In this document: in pieces, positions 25,435-33,235 of the stretch
Layout of the letters: each line of letters starts with the position of its first letter
How positions within the stretch are numbered: the first letter of the stretch is position 1
NCBI GenBank assembly: GCA_002069855.1
Contig: MWCF01000010.1
Coordinates: 1 to 39,956 of the forward strand
From: Elusimicrobia bacterium ADurb.Bin231
GTDB lineage: Bacteria > Elusimicrobiota > UBA8919 > MWCF01
DNA: 39,956 nt
Reading direction: 5' to 3'
Notes under the pieces: model-generated
What the model was told of the DNA's origin: nothing
The model's input: only the letters and a program-made list of their open reading frames with translations
The model's database searches: none
Position numbers and translations under genes: made by a program

Positions 25435-26637
25435 TTATAAAAAATGTCCGCATTTCACCTTTTTAGTATCAAGATATTTTTTCATATGCTTTGATTTCGG
25501 TTTTATTTTAATAGGCACCCTTTCAGTTATCTTTAATCCGTATCCATTTAATCCTATTATCTTTTTGGGATTGTTGGTAAGAAGCCTGATTGTGGAAAGG
25601 CCAAGGTCACATAATATCTGCGCGCCGATACCATAATTCCTTAGATCCGGTTTGAATCCGAGTTTGATATTTGCCTCTACAGTGTCATAACCGTAATCCT
25701 GAAGTTTGTATGCTTTTATCTTATTGAAAAGGCCAATACCGCGTCCCTCTTGATTCATGTACAAAAGAACGCCTGCTCCCTCTTTTGATATCATTTTCAG
25801 AGATTCCTCCAGCTGCTCGCCGCAATCACACCTCATAGAATGAAAAATATCACCGGTCATACAAGAGGAATGAACCCTGACAAGCACATTCTTTCTGCCG
25901 CTTACCTTTCCTTTGACAAGAGCAAGATGATTCTCTTTTAAAACCTTGTCCTGATACAATTTCAAAACAAAATCTCCGTATCTTGTAGGAAAAACAGTTG
26001 ATTCAGCCAATTCCACAAGTTTTTCATATCGTCTTCTGTATTCTATAATTTGTTCTATGGTTATTATTTTTAATTTAAATCGTTTTGCTATTTCTATTAA
26101 CTGCGGCAAACGCGCCATACTGCCATCATCCTGCATAATTTCAACAAGCACGCCTACAGGTTTTAACCCGGCAAGACGCGCGATATCAACTGTTGCCTCA
26201 GTGTGCCCCGCCCGGCAAAGCACCCCTTGATTTTTTGATTTTAATGGAAATATATGGCCAGGTCTGCCCAACTCTTCAGGCCTTGTTTTGGGATTGGCAA
26301 GCGCCTTTATGGTTTTCGCCCTGTCTGACGCGGATATACCTGTAGTACAGCCATGCCCTAATAAATCAACTGACACGGTAAAAGGAGTTTCATGAAAAGA
26401 CGTGTTTTTATTCACCATCAAATCAAGTTTAAGTTCCTCGCAGCGTTCCTCGGTAATAGGCACGCAGATCAATCCTCTGCCGTGCTTGGTCATAAAATTA
26501 ACCATTTCCGGAGTAATCAATTCCGCGGAAGCTATAAAGTCGCCTTCGTCTTCGCGGTCTTCGTCGTCAACTACTATAATCGCTCTTCCTTTTTTAAAAT
26601 CAGCTACTGCCTCTGATATTTCAGAAAATATTTTCAT
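25435..26637 (-). CDS. ribBA: bifunctional 3,4-dihydroxy-2-butanone-4-phosphate synthase / GTP cyclohydrolase II
   Basis: Supplies both precursors of riboflavin. Residues about 1-200 are the RibB domain: [18 protein letters not shown] (metal-binding acidic loop), [18 protein letters not shown], and [13 protein letters not shown]. Residues about 205-400 are the RibA domain, with the zinc cysteines in [20 protein letters not shown], then [18 protein letters not shown] and the C-terminal [16 protein letters not shown]. The length of 400 is normal. Both active sites look intact. Its ATG overlaps the ribE stop by 4 bp. Confidence 0.97.
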   Translation of the reverse strand: MKIFSEISEAVADFKKGRAIIVVDDEDREDEGDFIASAELITPEMVNFMTKHGRGLICVPITEERCEELKLDLMVNKNTSFHETPFTVSVDLLGHGCTTGISASDRAKTIKALANPKTRPEELGRPGHIFPLKSKNQGVLCRAGHTEATVDIARLAGLKPVGVLVEIMQDDGSMARLPQLIEIAKRFKLKIITIEQIIEYRRRYEKLVELAESTVFPTRYGDFVLKLYQDKVLKENHLALVKGKVSGRKNVLVRVHSSCMTGDIFHSMRCDCGEQLEESLKMISKEGAGVLLYMNQEGRGIGLFNKIKAYKLQDYGYDTVEANIKLGFKPDLRNYGIGAQILCDLGLSTIRLLTNNPKKIIGLNGYGLKITERVPIKIKPKSKHMKKYLDTKKVKCGHFL

Positions 26638-27257
26638 AAAAATCCCGCTTTCTCAAGTGTTGATAATGTTACAGCGCCGACGCTTTTTTCATTCAACACA
26701 TATTTGCCTATTATATCCGTTTCTATATTTACTCTCATACCCTTCTTTTTTAAATGGAAATTGGTATTAGCGTAAGTGTGAGGTATTACAGCCGCGGAAA
26801 ATCCCAAAACTTCTTTTTTCATTATTGTAAGTCCCACTCCGTCCACAGCCACAGAGCCTTTTTCCACAATATATCTCAAATAATTTTTAGGACACGAGAT
26901 TCCAAATATCTTCGAATTCCCCGCGGTATGAATAGAGGATATTACTCCGGTACAGTCTATGTGTCCTGTAACTATGTGCCCGCCGAGACGCGATGACGGT
27001 TTAACTGCTCTTTCAATATTCACCATATCGCCTTTCTTTAATGCCGCAATTGTTGTTCTGGAATAACTTTCTTCTGATACATCAAATCGTAAAATCGCTT
27101 TTTTTGATCTATCCGGAACAGACGATACTGTAAGACACACACCGTTCACGCTTACGCTGTCACCCAGGTTTATATCCGGCAAACCCACAGTTAAATCCAA
27201 AGCCCCTTTTACATGTTTAACTACGCTGCCTATACTTTCTACGATTCCTGTAAACAT
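26634..27257 (-). CDS. ribE: riboflavin synthase alpha chain
   Basis: Converts two lumazine molecules into riboflavin and the ribityl pyrimidine. About 207 residues made of two similar lumazine-binding halves: [12 protein letters not shown]...[14 protein letters not shown], then [18 protein letters not shown]...[12 protein letters not shown]. The conserved MFTGIVE start sets the ATG at 27257; the open frame also includes a TTG two codons earlier. GGAG lies about 10 nt before the ATG. It ends in a 4-bp overlap with ribBA and begins 36 bp after the PHP gene. The symbol ribC is used for it in some species. Confidence 0.96.
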   Translation of the reverse strand: MFTGIVESIGSVVKHVKGALDLTVGLPDINLGDSVSVNGVCLTVSSVPDRSKKAILRFDVSEESYSRTTIAALKKGDMVNIERAVKPSSRLGGHIVTGHIDCTGVISSIHTAGNSKIFGISCPKNYLRYIVEKGSVAVDGVGLTIMKKEVLGFSAAVIPHTYANTNFHLKKKGMRVNIETDIIGKYVLNEKSVGAVTLSTLEKAGFL

Positions 27258-27292
27258 TTTCAATAATCTCCGCTATACATTAAAAAATGCAA

Positions 27293-28291
27293 TCAGTCCA
27301 TCCGTATCGGATTGGAAAATATCCATGGATGATAAAAATATTTTTTTAGAAATATCTCGCATCTGTATATGCCTTTTTCGGCACCGGATATTTCAATTCC
27401 GTCAGAAATTTTTTCAATTATTTTTTTTCCGTCTTTTATGATTTTTATCAAAGCCCTGCGCGGAACTCGAACGGATACTTTCCCTTTTGAAACCTTAAAA
27501 ACGAATCCGCCTTTAGGATCCGCGAAGTAATCATTTGAAATATAGGAACTCCCTAAACGCAATGCCTCAAGCACCCTGCCGATGTCTTCTTTCTTCCGGC
27601 TGAGCGGCTCTTCAAGCAGAATATGAGTTCTTATCGTCCTGAAAGCGACATCAAACGGGAATATCTTCGCTTTTATAAATTTAAAATATTTTTTTACTGC
27701 TTCGTGATTGTCTATTTCTCCAATCCCGTATTTTAATTGTTCCGCGCCAATATTTATTTTATCCCATCTTTCGAGTGTTTCTTTTTTTGGACCTTTAAGA
27801 AAATACGCTGGAAAAAGGTAACTCATTACTGCAGTCAAAGGGCCTTTTAGAGTTTCCTGCCAATCGGTCTGCAAATCCCATACGGAAAAACCGCTATATC
27901 CGGTTATGTCCCAGTTAATCCATGTGTAAGGATTTACTCCGAATTTCCGGTTTCCAATATGGTCCGGATGCGCAATAAATCCGAAGCCGCCGGCACGATT
28001 TACATCGTCTATATAATTTTGAGGATTAGATTCCGTCCTATCGGCTATTACAGCCTTGTCTATATTGAATGCGAGATAATGATTTTTATTCGGAGATATC
28101 TCTTCGCCGGCTATCAACAACGTATTCCTGTGCCATCCCTCGTATTTTTTGGCTTCCAAAGAAAAATGATCCGTAATGATTATGTAATCCAATCCGCAGG
28201 AGTTCGCAGAAGAAATTATCTCTTCAGGTGTTCTTAATCCGTCAAATGAATATTCGGAATGCATATGTATGCATCCGCTGTAATCAAACAT
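27293..28291 (-). CDS. PHP-domain metallohydrolase inside the riboflavin operon
   Basis: About 332 residues. A complete set of PHP metal ligands is visible: HMHSEYS near residue 10, ITDHF near 40, AGEEIS and NHYLAF near 62-70, FIAHPDH near 100, and the late D-N-H in GEIDNHEA. The C-terminal region (ALRLGSSYISNDYFADPKGG, then a beta-rich tail ending HPWIFSNPIRMD) resembles CehA/McbA-type PHP hydrolases. PHP enzymes include phosphoesterases such as histidinol phosphatase. The ATG at 28291 has AGGGGG 7 nt upstream and lies inside the end of ribD, an 8-bp overlap. Such tight placement suggests a role in riboflavin metabolism, perhaps the missing phosphatase step. That is an inference. Confidence 0.88.
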   Translation of the reverse strand: MFDYSGCIHMHSEYSFDGLRTPEEIISSANSCGLDYIIITDHFSLEAKKYEGWHRNTLLIAGEEISPNKNHYLAFNIDKAVIADRTESNPQNYIDDVNRAGGFGFIAHPDHIGNRKFGVNPYTWINWDITGYSGFSVWDLQTDWQETLKGPLTAVMSYLFPAYFLKGPKKETLERWDKINIGAEQLKYGIGEIDNHEAVKKYFKFIKAKIFPFDVAFRTIRTHILLEEPLSRKKEDIGRVLEALRLGSSYISNDYFADPKGGFVFKVSKGKVSVRVPRRALIKIIKDGKKIIEKISDGIEISGAEKGIYRCEIFLKKYFYHPWIFSNPIRMD

Positions 28292-29354
28292 CAATATCCC
28301 CCTGCAACATTATGTCTCTTCCTGAATCAATCACTGAAATTTGTTTTATCGCCGCGGAATCTTTTATTTTTTTAGCTCTGCCTATTATCAACGGGCATAT
28401 AAAAATCACGCGCCGGTCAAAAAGTTTTTCTTCCATAAAGGATTTTGTGACTTCTTCTCCGCCTTCAACAAGAATAGAGGATATATTCAACCCGGCAAGT
28501 TTCGAAAGCAATCTTTTCAAATCCAATTTCTTATTTTTCAAAGGAAGTTCAAGTATGATTATTCCCATGTTTTCAAGCACCCTCTTTTTTTTATGGTCGG
28601 AAATAAAAGAGGTAGCCACTACTGTTTTAGATTTATCATCCAGAATTTTGGCGGAAAGCGGAATTCTTAAATGCGTGTCCAGCACTATCCTTACTGGATT
28701 TTTGCCGGCTCCGTGAGATGTAAGAGCAGGGTCATCGCATAATACGGTCTTAATCCCGACCAAAACGCCGTCGGAGTCAGTCCGCATTTTATGGACATAT
28801 TCCCTTGAATCGACTGAACTTATCCATCGCGAATCGCCTGTATACGCGTGCGTTTTTAAATCAAAAGAATACGCGGTCTTCAAAGTGACAAAAGGCACAT
28901 TCGTAGTAACATATTTGATGTATGTTTCGTTTAACTTTTCAGCTTCATTCCGCAGATGACCTACGTAACATCGAATACCGCTTCGTCTCAATTGACTGAG
29001 ACCGCGGCCGTTTACATTCGGATTCGGATCTTTCATCGCAACAAATATTCTCTTTATACCTGCTTTAATTATTTCAGGAACGCAGGGAACTGTTTTTTTG
29101 TTATAATGGCAACACGGTTCCAGATTAACATACATATCTGAACCTGACGGCGATGCGCAATCTTTCAAAGCCTCTATTTCCGCATGCGGACCGCCAAAAA
29201 TCTTATGATACCCGGCGCCGATAATTTTATTTTTCTTCACTATAATACATCCGACCATAGGATTAGGACTTACATTCCCTTTCCCTTTGGCAGCGAGAAT
29301 AATAGCTTTTCGCATAAACATATTATGCGCATTTTCATTTAGCAATTTTTTCAT
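28284..29354 (-). CDS. ribD: bifunctional riboflavin biosynthesis deaminase/reductase
   Basis: Second and third steps of the pyrimidine branch. The N-terminal deaminase domain has the zinc site HAE (57-59) with PCCHYNKKTVPC (80-91), and NVSPNPMVGCIIVKK is typical. The reductase domain starts near residue 150 (VTLKTAYSFDLKTHAYTGDS, RWISSVDSREYVHKMR, GIKTVLCDDPALT) and includes ILVEGGEEVTKSF. 356 residues, full length. It is the first gene after the FMN riboswitch, and the terminator hairpin ends only a few bases before its ATG. Its stop overlaps the PHP gene. Confidence 0.96.
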   Translation of the reverse strand: MKKLLNENAHNMFMRKAIILAAKGKGNVSPNPMVGCIIVKKNKIIGAGYHKIFGGPHAEIEALKDCASPSGSDMYVNLEPCCHYNKKTVPCVPEIIKAGIKRIFVAMKDPNPNVNGRGLSQLRRSGIRCYVGHLRNEAEKLNETYIKYVTTNVPFVTLKTAYSFDLKTHAYTGDSRWISSVDSREYVHKMRTDSDGVLVGIKTVLCDDPALTSHGAGKNPVRIVLDTHLRIPLSAKILDDKSKTVVATSFISDHKKKRVLENMGIIILELPLKNKKLDLKRLLSKLAGLNISSILVEGGEEVTKSFMEEKLFDRRVIFICPLIIGRAKKIKDSAAIKQISVIDSGRDIMLQGDIDV

Positions 29355-29357
29355 ATT

Positions 29358-29391
29358 AAATAAAAATACCCCGAAAACACTGCTTTCGAGG
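29358..29391 (-). terminator. intrinsic terminator of the FMN riboswitch expression platform
   Basis: The RNA reads CCTCGAAA (29391-29384), a 7-nt loop, TTTCGGGG (29376-29369), then TATTTTTATTT. The 8-bp stem includes one T-G pair. The 5' arm with its next base, CCTCGAAAG, is exactly complementary to CTTTCGAGG at 29535-29527 in the 5' side of the aptamer. The two pairings therefore exclude each other, as expected for attenuation. Confidence 0.88.
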
Positions 29392-29420
29392 TTATATCAT
29401 ACTGCTAATATACAGTTTTT

Positions 29421-29537
29421 CTCTTTCTCCTGTCCGGACTTTACCGTCGGTATCTGAATTTCACAGATTCGGTCCCCATATCCGGGAATTAGCGGACTTT
29501 AACCGCCGGGCGGGAATTTCACCCTGCCTCGAAAGAG
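29421..29537 (-). promoter_or_regulatory. FMN riboswitch (RFN element)
   Basis: The conserved RFN core is read on the minus strand. It contains GAGGCAGGGTGAAATTCCC, CGGCGGTTAAAGTCCGC, a variable arm, then GACCGAATC, CCGACGGTAAAGTCCGGA and a closing GGAGAAAGAG. The outer P1 helix pairs CTCTTTC (29537-29531) with GAAAGAG (29427-29421). FMN binding would stabilise P1, free the terminator downstream and shut off ribD and the following rib genes. The element begins about 8 nt after the predicted transcription start. Confidence 0.97.
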
Positions 29538-29551
29538 CTTTATTATTTTTA

Positions 29552-29579
29552 ATTATATATTTTTTTTCAAAAAAGTCAA
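29552..29579 (-). promoter_or_regulatory. sigma70-type promoter of the riboflavin operon
   Basis: Minus strand: -35 TTGACT (29574-29579), 16-bp spacer, -10 TATAAT (29552-29557). The -35 box overlaps the TGA of the preceding outer-membrane protein gene. Transcription would start near 29545, just before the riboswitch. Confidence 0.75.
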
Positions 29580-30505
29580 TAAAATTTTTTGGATACAGTC
29601 ATATATGCTGTCCTGTCAAAAACACTGCTGACAGCGCTCGCGAAATCGAAACAGTATCCGCGCCACTCGATTCCAAAACCGAAATTCACTCCTGATATAT
29701 TACCAGCTTTGTTCAGAAATCCGCCCCTTAAAGAAAGCCAGTCAAGGTACGTGTATTCTCCGCTGATACGCGGACGAAACTTATCTTCTGTCTCCTTGAA
29801 AAAGTCGCAGGCCACATCAAATCTGTTTTCCTTAGTCTCAAAGACCCGATATACCGCACCCAATCTTATTGAAGCAGGCAGAACATCTATCTTCGGATCA
29901 TTTGAATATTTGACATCAGTCCCGTAATTTTCCAGAGAAATCCCCAATGCGAGCCCCTCAACTTCCACCACTCTGTATTTTATTCCCAAGTCAAAAGAGA
30001 ATGCCGTACCCACAGTCTTGCCGAAAATCGGATTTCTTTCATATCGATATATGTATTTGCCGCACACTCCCAGCGAAATGCGTCTATTGATATCTCTCGC
30101 AGCGGCAAACGCAAAGGCCCAATCATTCCATATTAATTTTTCATCAAACTCATTATTCGTTTCATCCGTAACGGTTATAGGCTCTATTCTGTACGAAAAA
30201 ATGCCTGCTGCTAAGCTTGCCAATCCAGGAATCGAATATATCCCTCCGAGATATTGGAAATAAGCGTCTCCGAAAGGAGACGGAGCATGGACAAATGTTA
30301 TTTCATTATCGGTTTTCGTAAAACCTGCCGGATTATGAAAAAATGATGAGCCGTCCAAATCGGTAGCAGCAGAAGTATCCGCAAGCGCGATGATGCGCGC
30401 ACCGCCACCGAGCTTAAGGAAATCCGCGCCTGTATGCACCGCAGAAATACAAATATCGTATAAGGTAAAAAAACACAATAGATTTAAAAATAAAATCTTT
30501 TTCAT
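29576..30505 (-). CDS. PorV/PorQ-family outer membrane beta-barrel protein
   Basis: 309 residues with an N-terminal signal peptide (about 1-22). It starts the mature protein with GADFLKLGGGARIIALADTSAA, and FFHNPAGF follows. These match the PorV/PorQ pattern 'FLkig.gaRa.aMGga..a...d...lyyNPAgla'. The rest alternates in beta-strand fashion and ends in an aromatic residue (SKKFY), as outer-membrane barrels do. In type IX secretion PorV helps pass cargo from the translocon to the attachment complex. It follows a second gene of the same kind by 17 bp. No Shine-Dalgarno is visible. Confidence 0.85.
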   Translation of the reverse strand: MKKILFLNLLCFFTLYDICISAVHTGADFLKLGGGARIIALADTSAATDLDGSSFFHNPAGFTKTDNEITFVHAPSPFGDAYFQYLGGIYSIPGLASLAAGIFSYRIEPITVTDETNNEFDEKLIWNDWAFAFAAARDINRRISLGVCGKYIYRYERNPIFGKTVGTAFSFDLGIKYRVVEVEGLALGISLENYGTDVKYSNDPKIDVLPASIRLGAVYRVFETKENRFDVACDFFKETEDKFRPRISGEYTYLDWLSLRGGFLNKAGNISGVNFGFGIEWRGYCFDFASAVSSVFDRTAYMTVSKKFY

Positions 30506-30522
30506 AAATTTTTTTATAATTA

Positions 30523-31545
30523 TTATTCGCTTTCTATCACAATAATATCGTCATCTATATCGTCGCGCCCATAGCTCTTCTGGTTGTTCAGATTACTATT
30601 GCGCGCGGGCGCAGCTTTTTTCTTTAACATTTTTCGCGAAGAATGTTTTTTGTTTTTCAACCTGTCTATGGTCAGCTCTATGGAAAAACGATGAACATTT
30701 TCAGACAAATATTTCATCGGGCTGAATGAATAATGGCATCTTACAGCAGTAGCAATAAAACTGGCACCAACTGCGAATCCGTTCATTTCGGAATATCCAG
30801 ACCTGAAAACAAAATTCTTAACCGGACAGGATTCCATACCGGCGTTATAAATAAAACTCCCTTCTCTGTATCTGGCACAATCCAAAGACAAAGATACATA
30901 CTCAAACTTCCTATTTATACCAACTCGCAGTTCCAGAGGCAATGTTTCTCCCAAATCTCCATGATACAGGTCTGTCCCGAAATTTCTCAGAGACAACCCT
31001 ATATCAAACGGCAATCTATACGTGGAATATAAAAATCCCGCGTCAATCGCCAATGCTCCTGCCTTGGAATCATCAAGTTTCTCATAAATATATTTCAACT
31101 GTATCCCAGCGTCAATGGGATGGATCTCCCTCGCGTAAGCTGCAGCTAACAAAAAATCGCTATTCCTGAATTCCCCCTCGTTAAGGCCGCACGCATCTCT
31201 TCTTGTATCATTTGTGGTAAGATATTTCATATTAACAGCCCAATTACCAAAAGAATTTTGAAATTTGCCTGCACATTTCAAATCATTATAAAAGATGTCG
31301 AACATATACGTCGTATGAGAGAAAGCCACTGTTGTTTCGTTAATTCCAGAAATCGCGGCGCAATTAAAATCCAAAGAGTTTATATCGCTACCGACGGCTG
31401 TGGTCGCGCCTGCTATCCCCGCGGACTTTGCCGATGAGACAAGGCGCAGCATCAATCCCGCGGAAGTCCCAGTATCATCGCAGCCACACGACGCGTACAT
31501 ACAAACCCCAATCAATGATAAAATTATAATATTTTTTACGCGCAT
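30523..31545 (-). CDS. PorV/PorQ-like outer membrane protein, lipoprotein-like N-terminus
   Basis: About 340 residues from the ATG at 31545. The frame is open to an ATG at 31593, but the extra 16 residues would precede the signal sequence VKNIIILSLIGVCMYASC. Cysteines at the end of that signal (ASCGC) may form a lipobox. The mature start (GLMLRLVSSAKSAGIAGATTAVGSD) and FNCAAIS loosely follow the PorV pattern, where the usual NPAG is replaced. GIQLKYIYEKLDDSKAGALAIDAG and the strand-rich remainder suggest a barrel. The last 50 residues are basic and then acidic and look disordered. The family call is weaker than for its neighbour. Confidence 0.78.
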   Translation of the reverse strand: MRVKNIIILSLIGVCMYASCGCDDTGTSAGLMLRLVSSAKSAGIAGATTAVGSDINSLDFNCAAISGINETTVAFSHTTYMFDIFYNDLKCAGKFQNSFGNWAVNMKYLTTNDTRRDACGLNEGEFRNSDFLLAAAYAREIHPIDAGIQLKYIYEKLDDSKAGALAIDAGFLYSTYRLPFDIGLSLRNFGTDLYHGDLGETLPLELRVGINRKFEYVSLSLDCARYREGSFIYNAGMESCPVKNFVFRSGYSEMNGFAVGASFIATAVRCHYSFSPMKYLSENVHRFSIELTIDRLKNKKHSSRKMLKKKAAPARNSNLNNQKSYGRDDIDDDIIVIESE

Positions 31546-31609
31546 ATTGAATTTATCGAAAACAATTCGTTCGTCATACAAAATTTTTTTCATTAAATAA
31601 CAAAACTAA

Positions 31610-33220
31610 TCATTTATTTATAACTGTAAATTTGCCTTTCACAGTGCCGTTATCCGTATCCGCTACATAAAAATAAATTCCTGACGCGACTGTACTGCCT
31701 TGCGAATTTTTACCGTCCCATTCTATATAACTGCCGCTTCCTGAAATCTTTCGAACAAGAATACCTTCGAGATTGTATATTTTAACTTTTATATCGGAGT
31801 TTGCCGGAAAATTTAAAATCTTCACATTCCCCGCAGAAGGAATAAACGGGTTAGGCCCGGTCGTAACATTAAAAAGAGTTTTTGAATCAATGTATGGACT
31901 GGAAAAATATTTCCCGAGAAAAGAAGCCCATAGAGTATCCTGAGAAAATTTCAAGGTCTCGTAATTATAATCCGGATTATTTCTCTCATTCCAGGATTCC
32001 GAAGTAAGCGGAAAATTTATCGATATCCCGCCGGAATTCGGATGATCTGAACCGGTCTTATTAGCGAACACACAGGACTTTACAGCGGATTTTACAGATG
32101 AAGCGGCGCTTTTTAAGTCCGTATAATTGAAACTGTTGCTATTCTCTATCTTATCCGCGAGATCGTATATATCAATACAGCCGTAATATTCGTTATCATC
32201 CTCAGAGGTGCCGAAATATTCTGTACCGGATCTGATAGAACCTATAACATTATAAAACGCAGGCACTGAAATCTTTGAGATAAGCATATCAGCTAAAACA
32301 TCTATGCTGACAGCCAAATCAGACACCTTTGAAAGTTCAATCGCGGATGCTGTGCGCGAACTGAAAGTTCCGCTGTACAAAGACGAATCCGTAGAATAAC
32401 AAACATCAAACAGATCAACGATCTTTTGGCATAATTGGCGGGAATCATATCCGGGATTAGAGGAGATTGCTTTTAATATGTCATCATATGGGAACCCGGA
32501 TTCTTTTTCTTCGGATGCCACCATATAATATGCGCAATCCTTAATTTCATACGCCACTTCCACCGACGCCATAAGACAGGCATCAAACAAAATTATATCT
32601 ATTTGTTTGCCTGCGGGAAGAAGTTCCTTTATTGTTTTAAGAGCAGTCCCAAGTTCTTCTGTAGACAAAAAATCATCTTCCGATGTATCGTCCCATGCTA
32701 TGCCTTTTTTGAATACCGGAGCTTTAGGATACCATCCGCCGCCATGATTCCATAAAACAAGCATATAATTATCAGCAGGATATTCAGTAATTGTCCATGT
32801 GGAAAAAGCTATTAGATTAACAGGATCCCCCATATTCAATTCATCGTTCCCTGCTGAAGGCATTATCAAAGAAACTGATTTCGTGGAAGTTGCTATGCCA
32901 TACGACATCGAGCTATCTCCAAACTGATGAGGAACTGTGTCATGCCTTATATCATAAACGAATGTGTTCCCGTCACCGTCCGGAGGACCGCCTCTTCTAT
33001 CTGCCAGAACAATTGCGCTTACGGAAGCAGTATCAATTCCAAGTTCCAAATTATTTAAATCCCGCAAAACCTGTTCCCCAGCGATAGCAGAATCCAGACT
33101 ATTGTCTCCTGCAAGATATACAATAAGAGTCCAACGCGCATGCAAACAAGTGATTGCAAAAACCGATAAAAATATAGACAGGCACAATGCCTGTCTATAT
33201 TTAAAAGAAAAAAAGTTCAT
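31610..33220 (-). CDS. secreted clostripain-like cysteine protease (C11) with C-terminal FlgD/sorting-type domain
   Basis: 536 residues. Signal peptide about 1-28. The C11 catalytic pair is His159 in LVLWNHGGGW and Cys214 in IILFDACLMASVEVAYEI. The early WTLIVYLAGDNSLD is also typical of clostripain relatives. The last 90 residues (TGPNPFIPSAGNVKILNF, VKIYNLEGILVRKISG, SGIYFYVADTDNGTVKGKF) match the FlgD-like Ig or type IX C-terminal signal pattern, which would direct export and surface attachment. C11 enzymes usually cut after arginine or lysine. It follows its longer paralogue by 15 bp, without a Shine-Dalgarno, and precedes two PorV-like genes. Confidence 0.92.
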   Translation of the reverse strand: MNFFSFKYRQALCLSIFLSVFAITCLHARWTLIVYLAGDNSLDSAIAGEQVLRDLNNLELGIDTASVSAIVLADRRGGPPDGDGNTFVYDIRHDTVPHQFGDSSMSYGIATSTKSVSLIMPSAGNDELNMGDPVNLIAFSTWTITEYPADNYMLVLWNHGGGWYPKAPVFKKGIAWDDTSEDDFLSTEELGTALKTIKELLPAGKQIDIILFDACLMASVEVAYEIKDCAYYMVASEEKESGFPYDDILKAISSNPGYDSRQLCQKIVDLFDVCYSTDSSLYSGTFSSRTASAIELSKVSDLAVSIDVLADMLISKISVPAFYNVIGSIRSGTEYFGTSEDDNEYYGCIDIYDLADKIENSNSFNYTDLKSAASSVKSAVKSCVFANKTGSDHPNSGGISINFPLTSESWNERNNPDYNYETLKFSQDTLWASFLGKYFSSPYIDSKTLFNVTTGPNPFIPSAGNVKILNFPANSDIKVKIYNLEGILVRKISGSGSYIEWDGKNSQGSTVASGIYFYVADTDNGTVKGKFTVINK

Positions 33221-33235
33221 TTTTGATTCGTAAGT

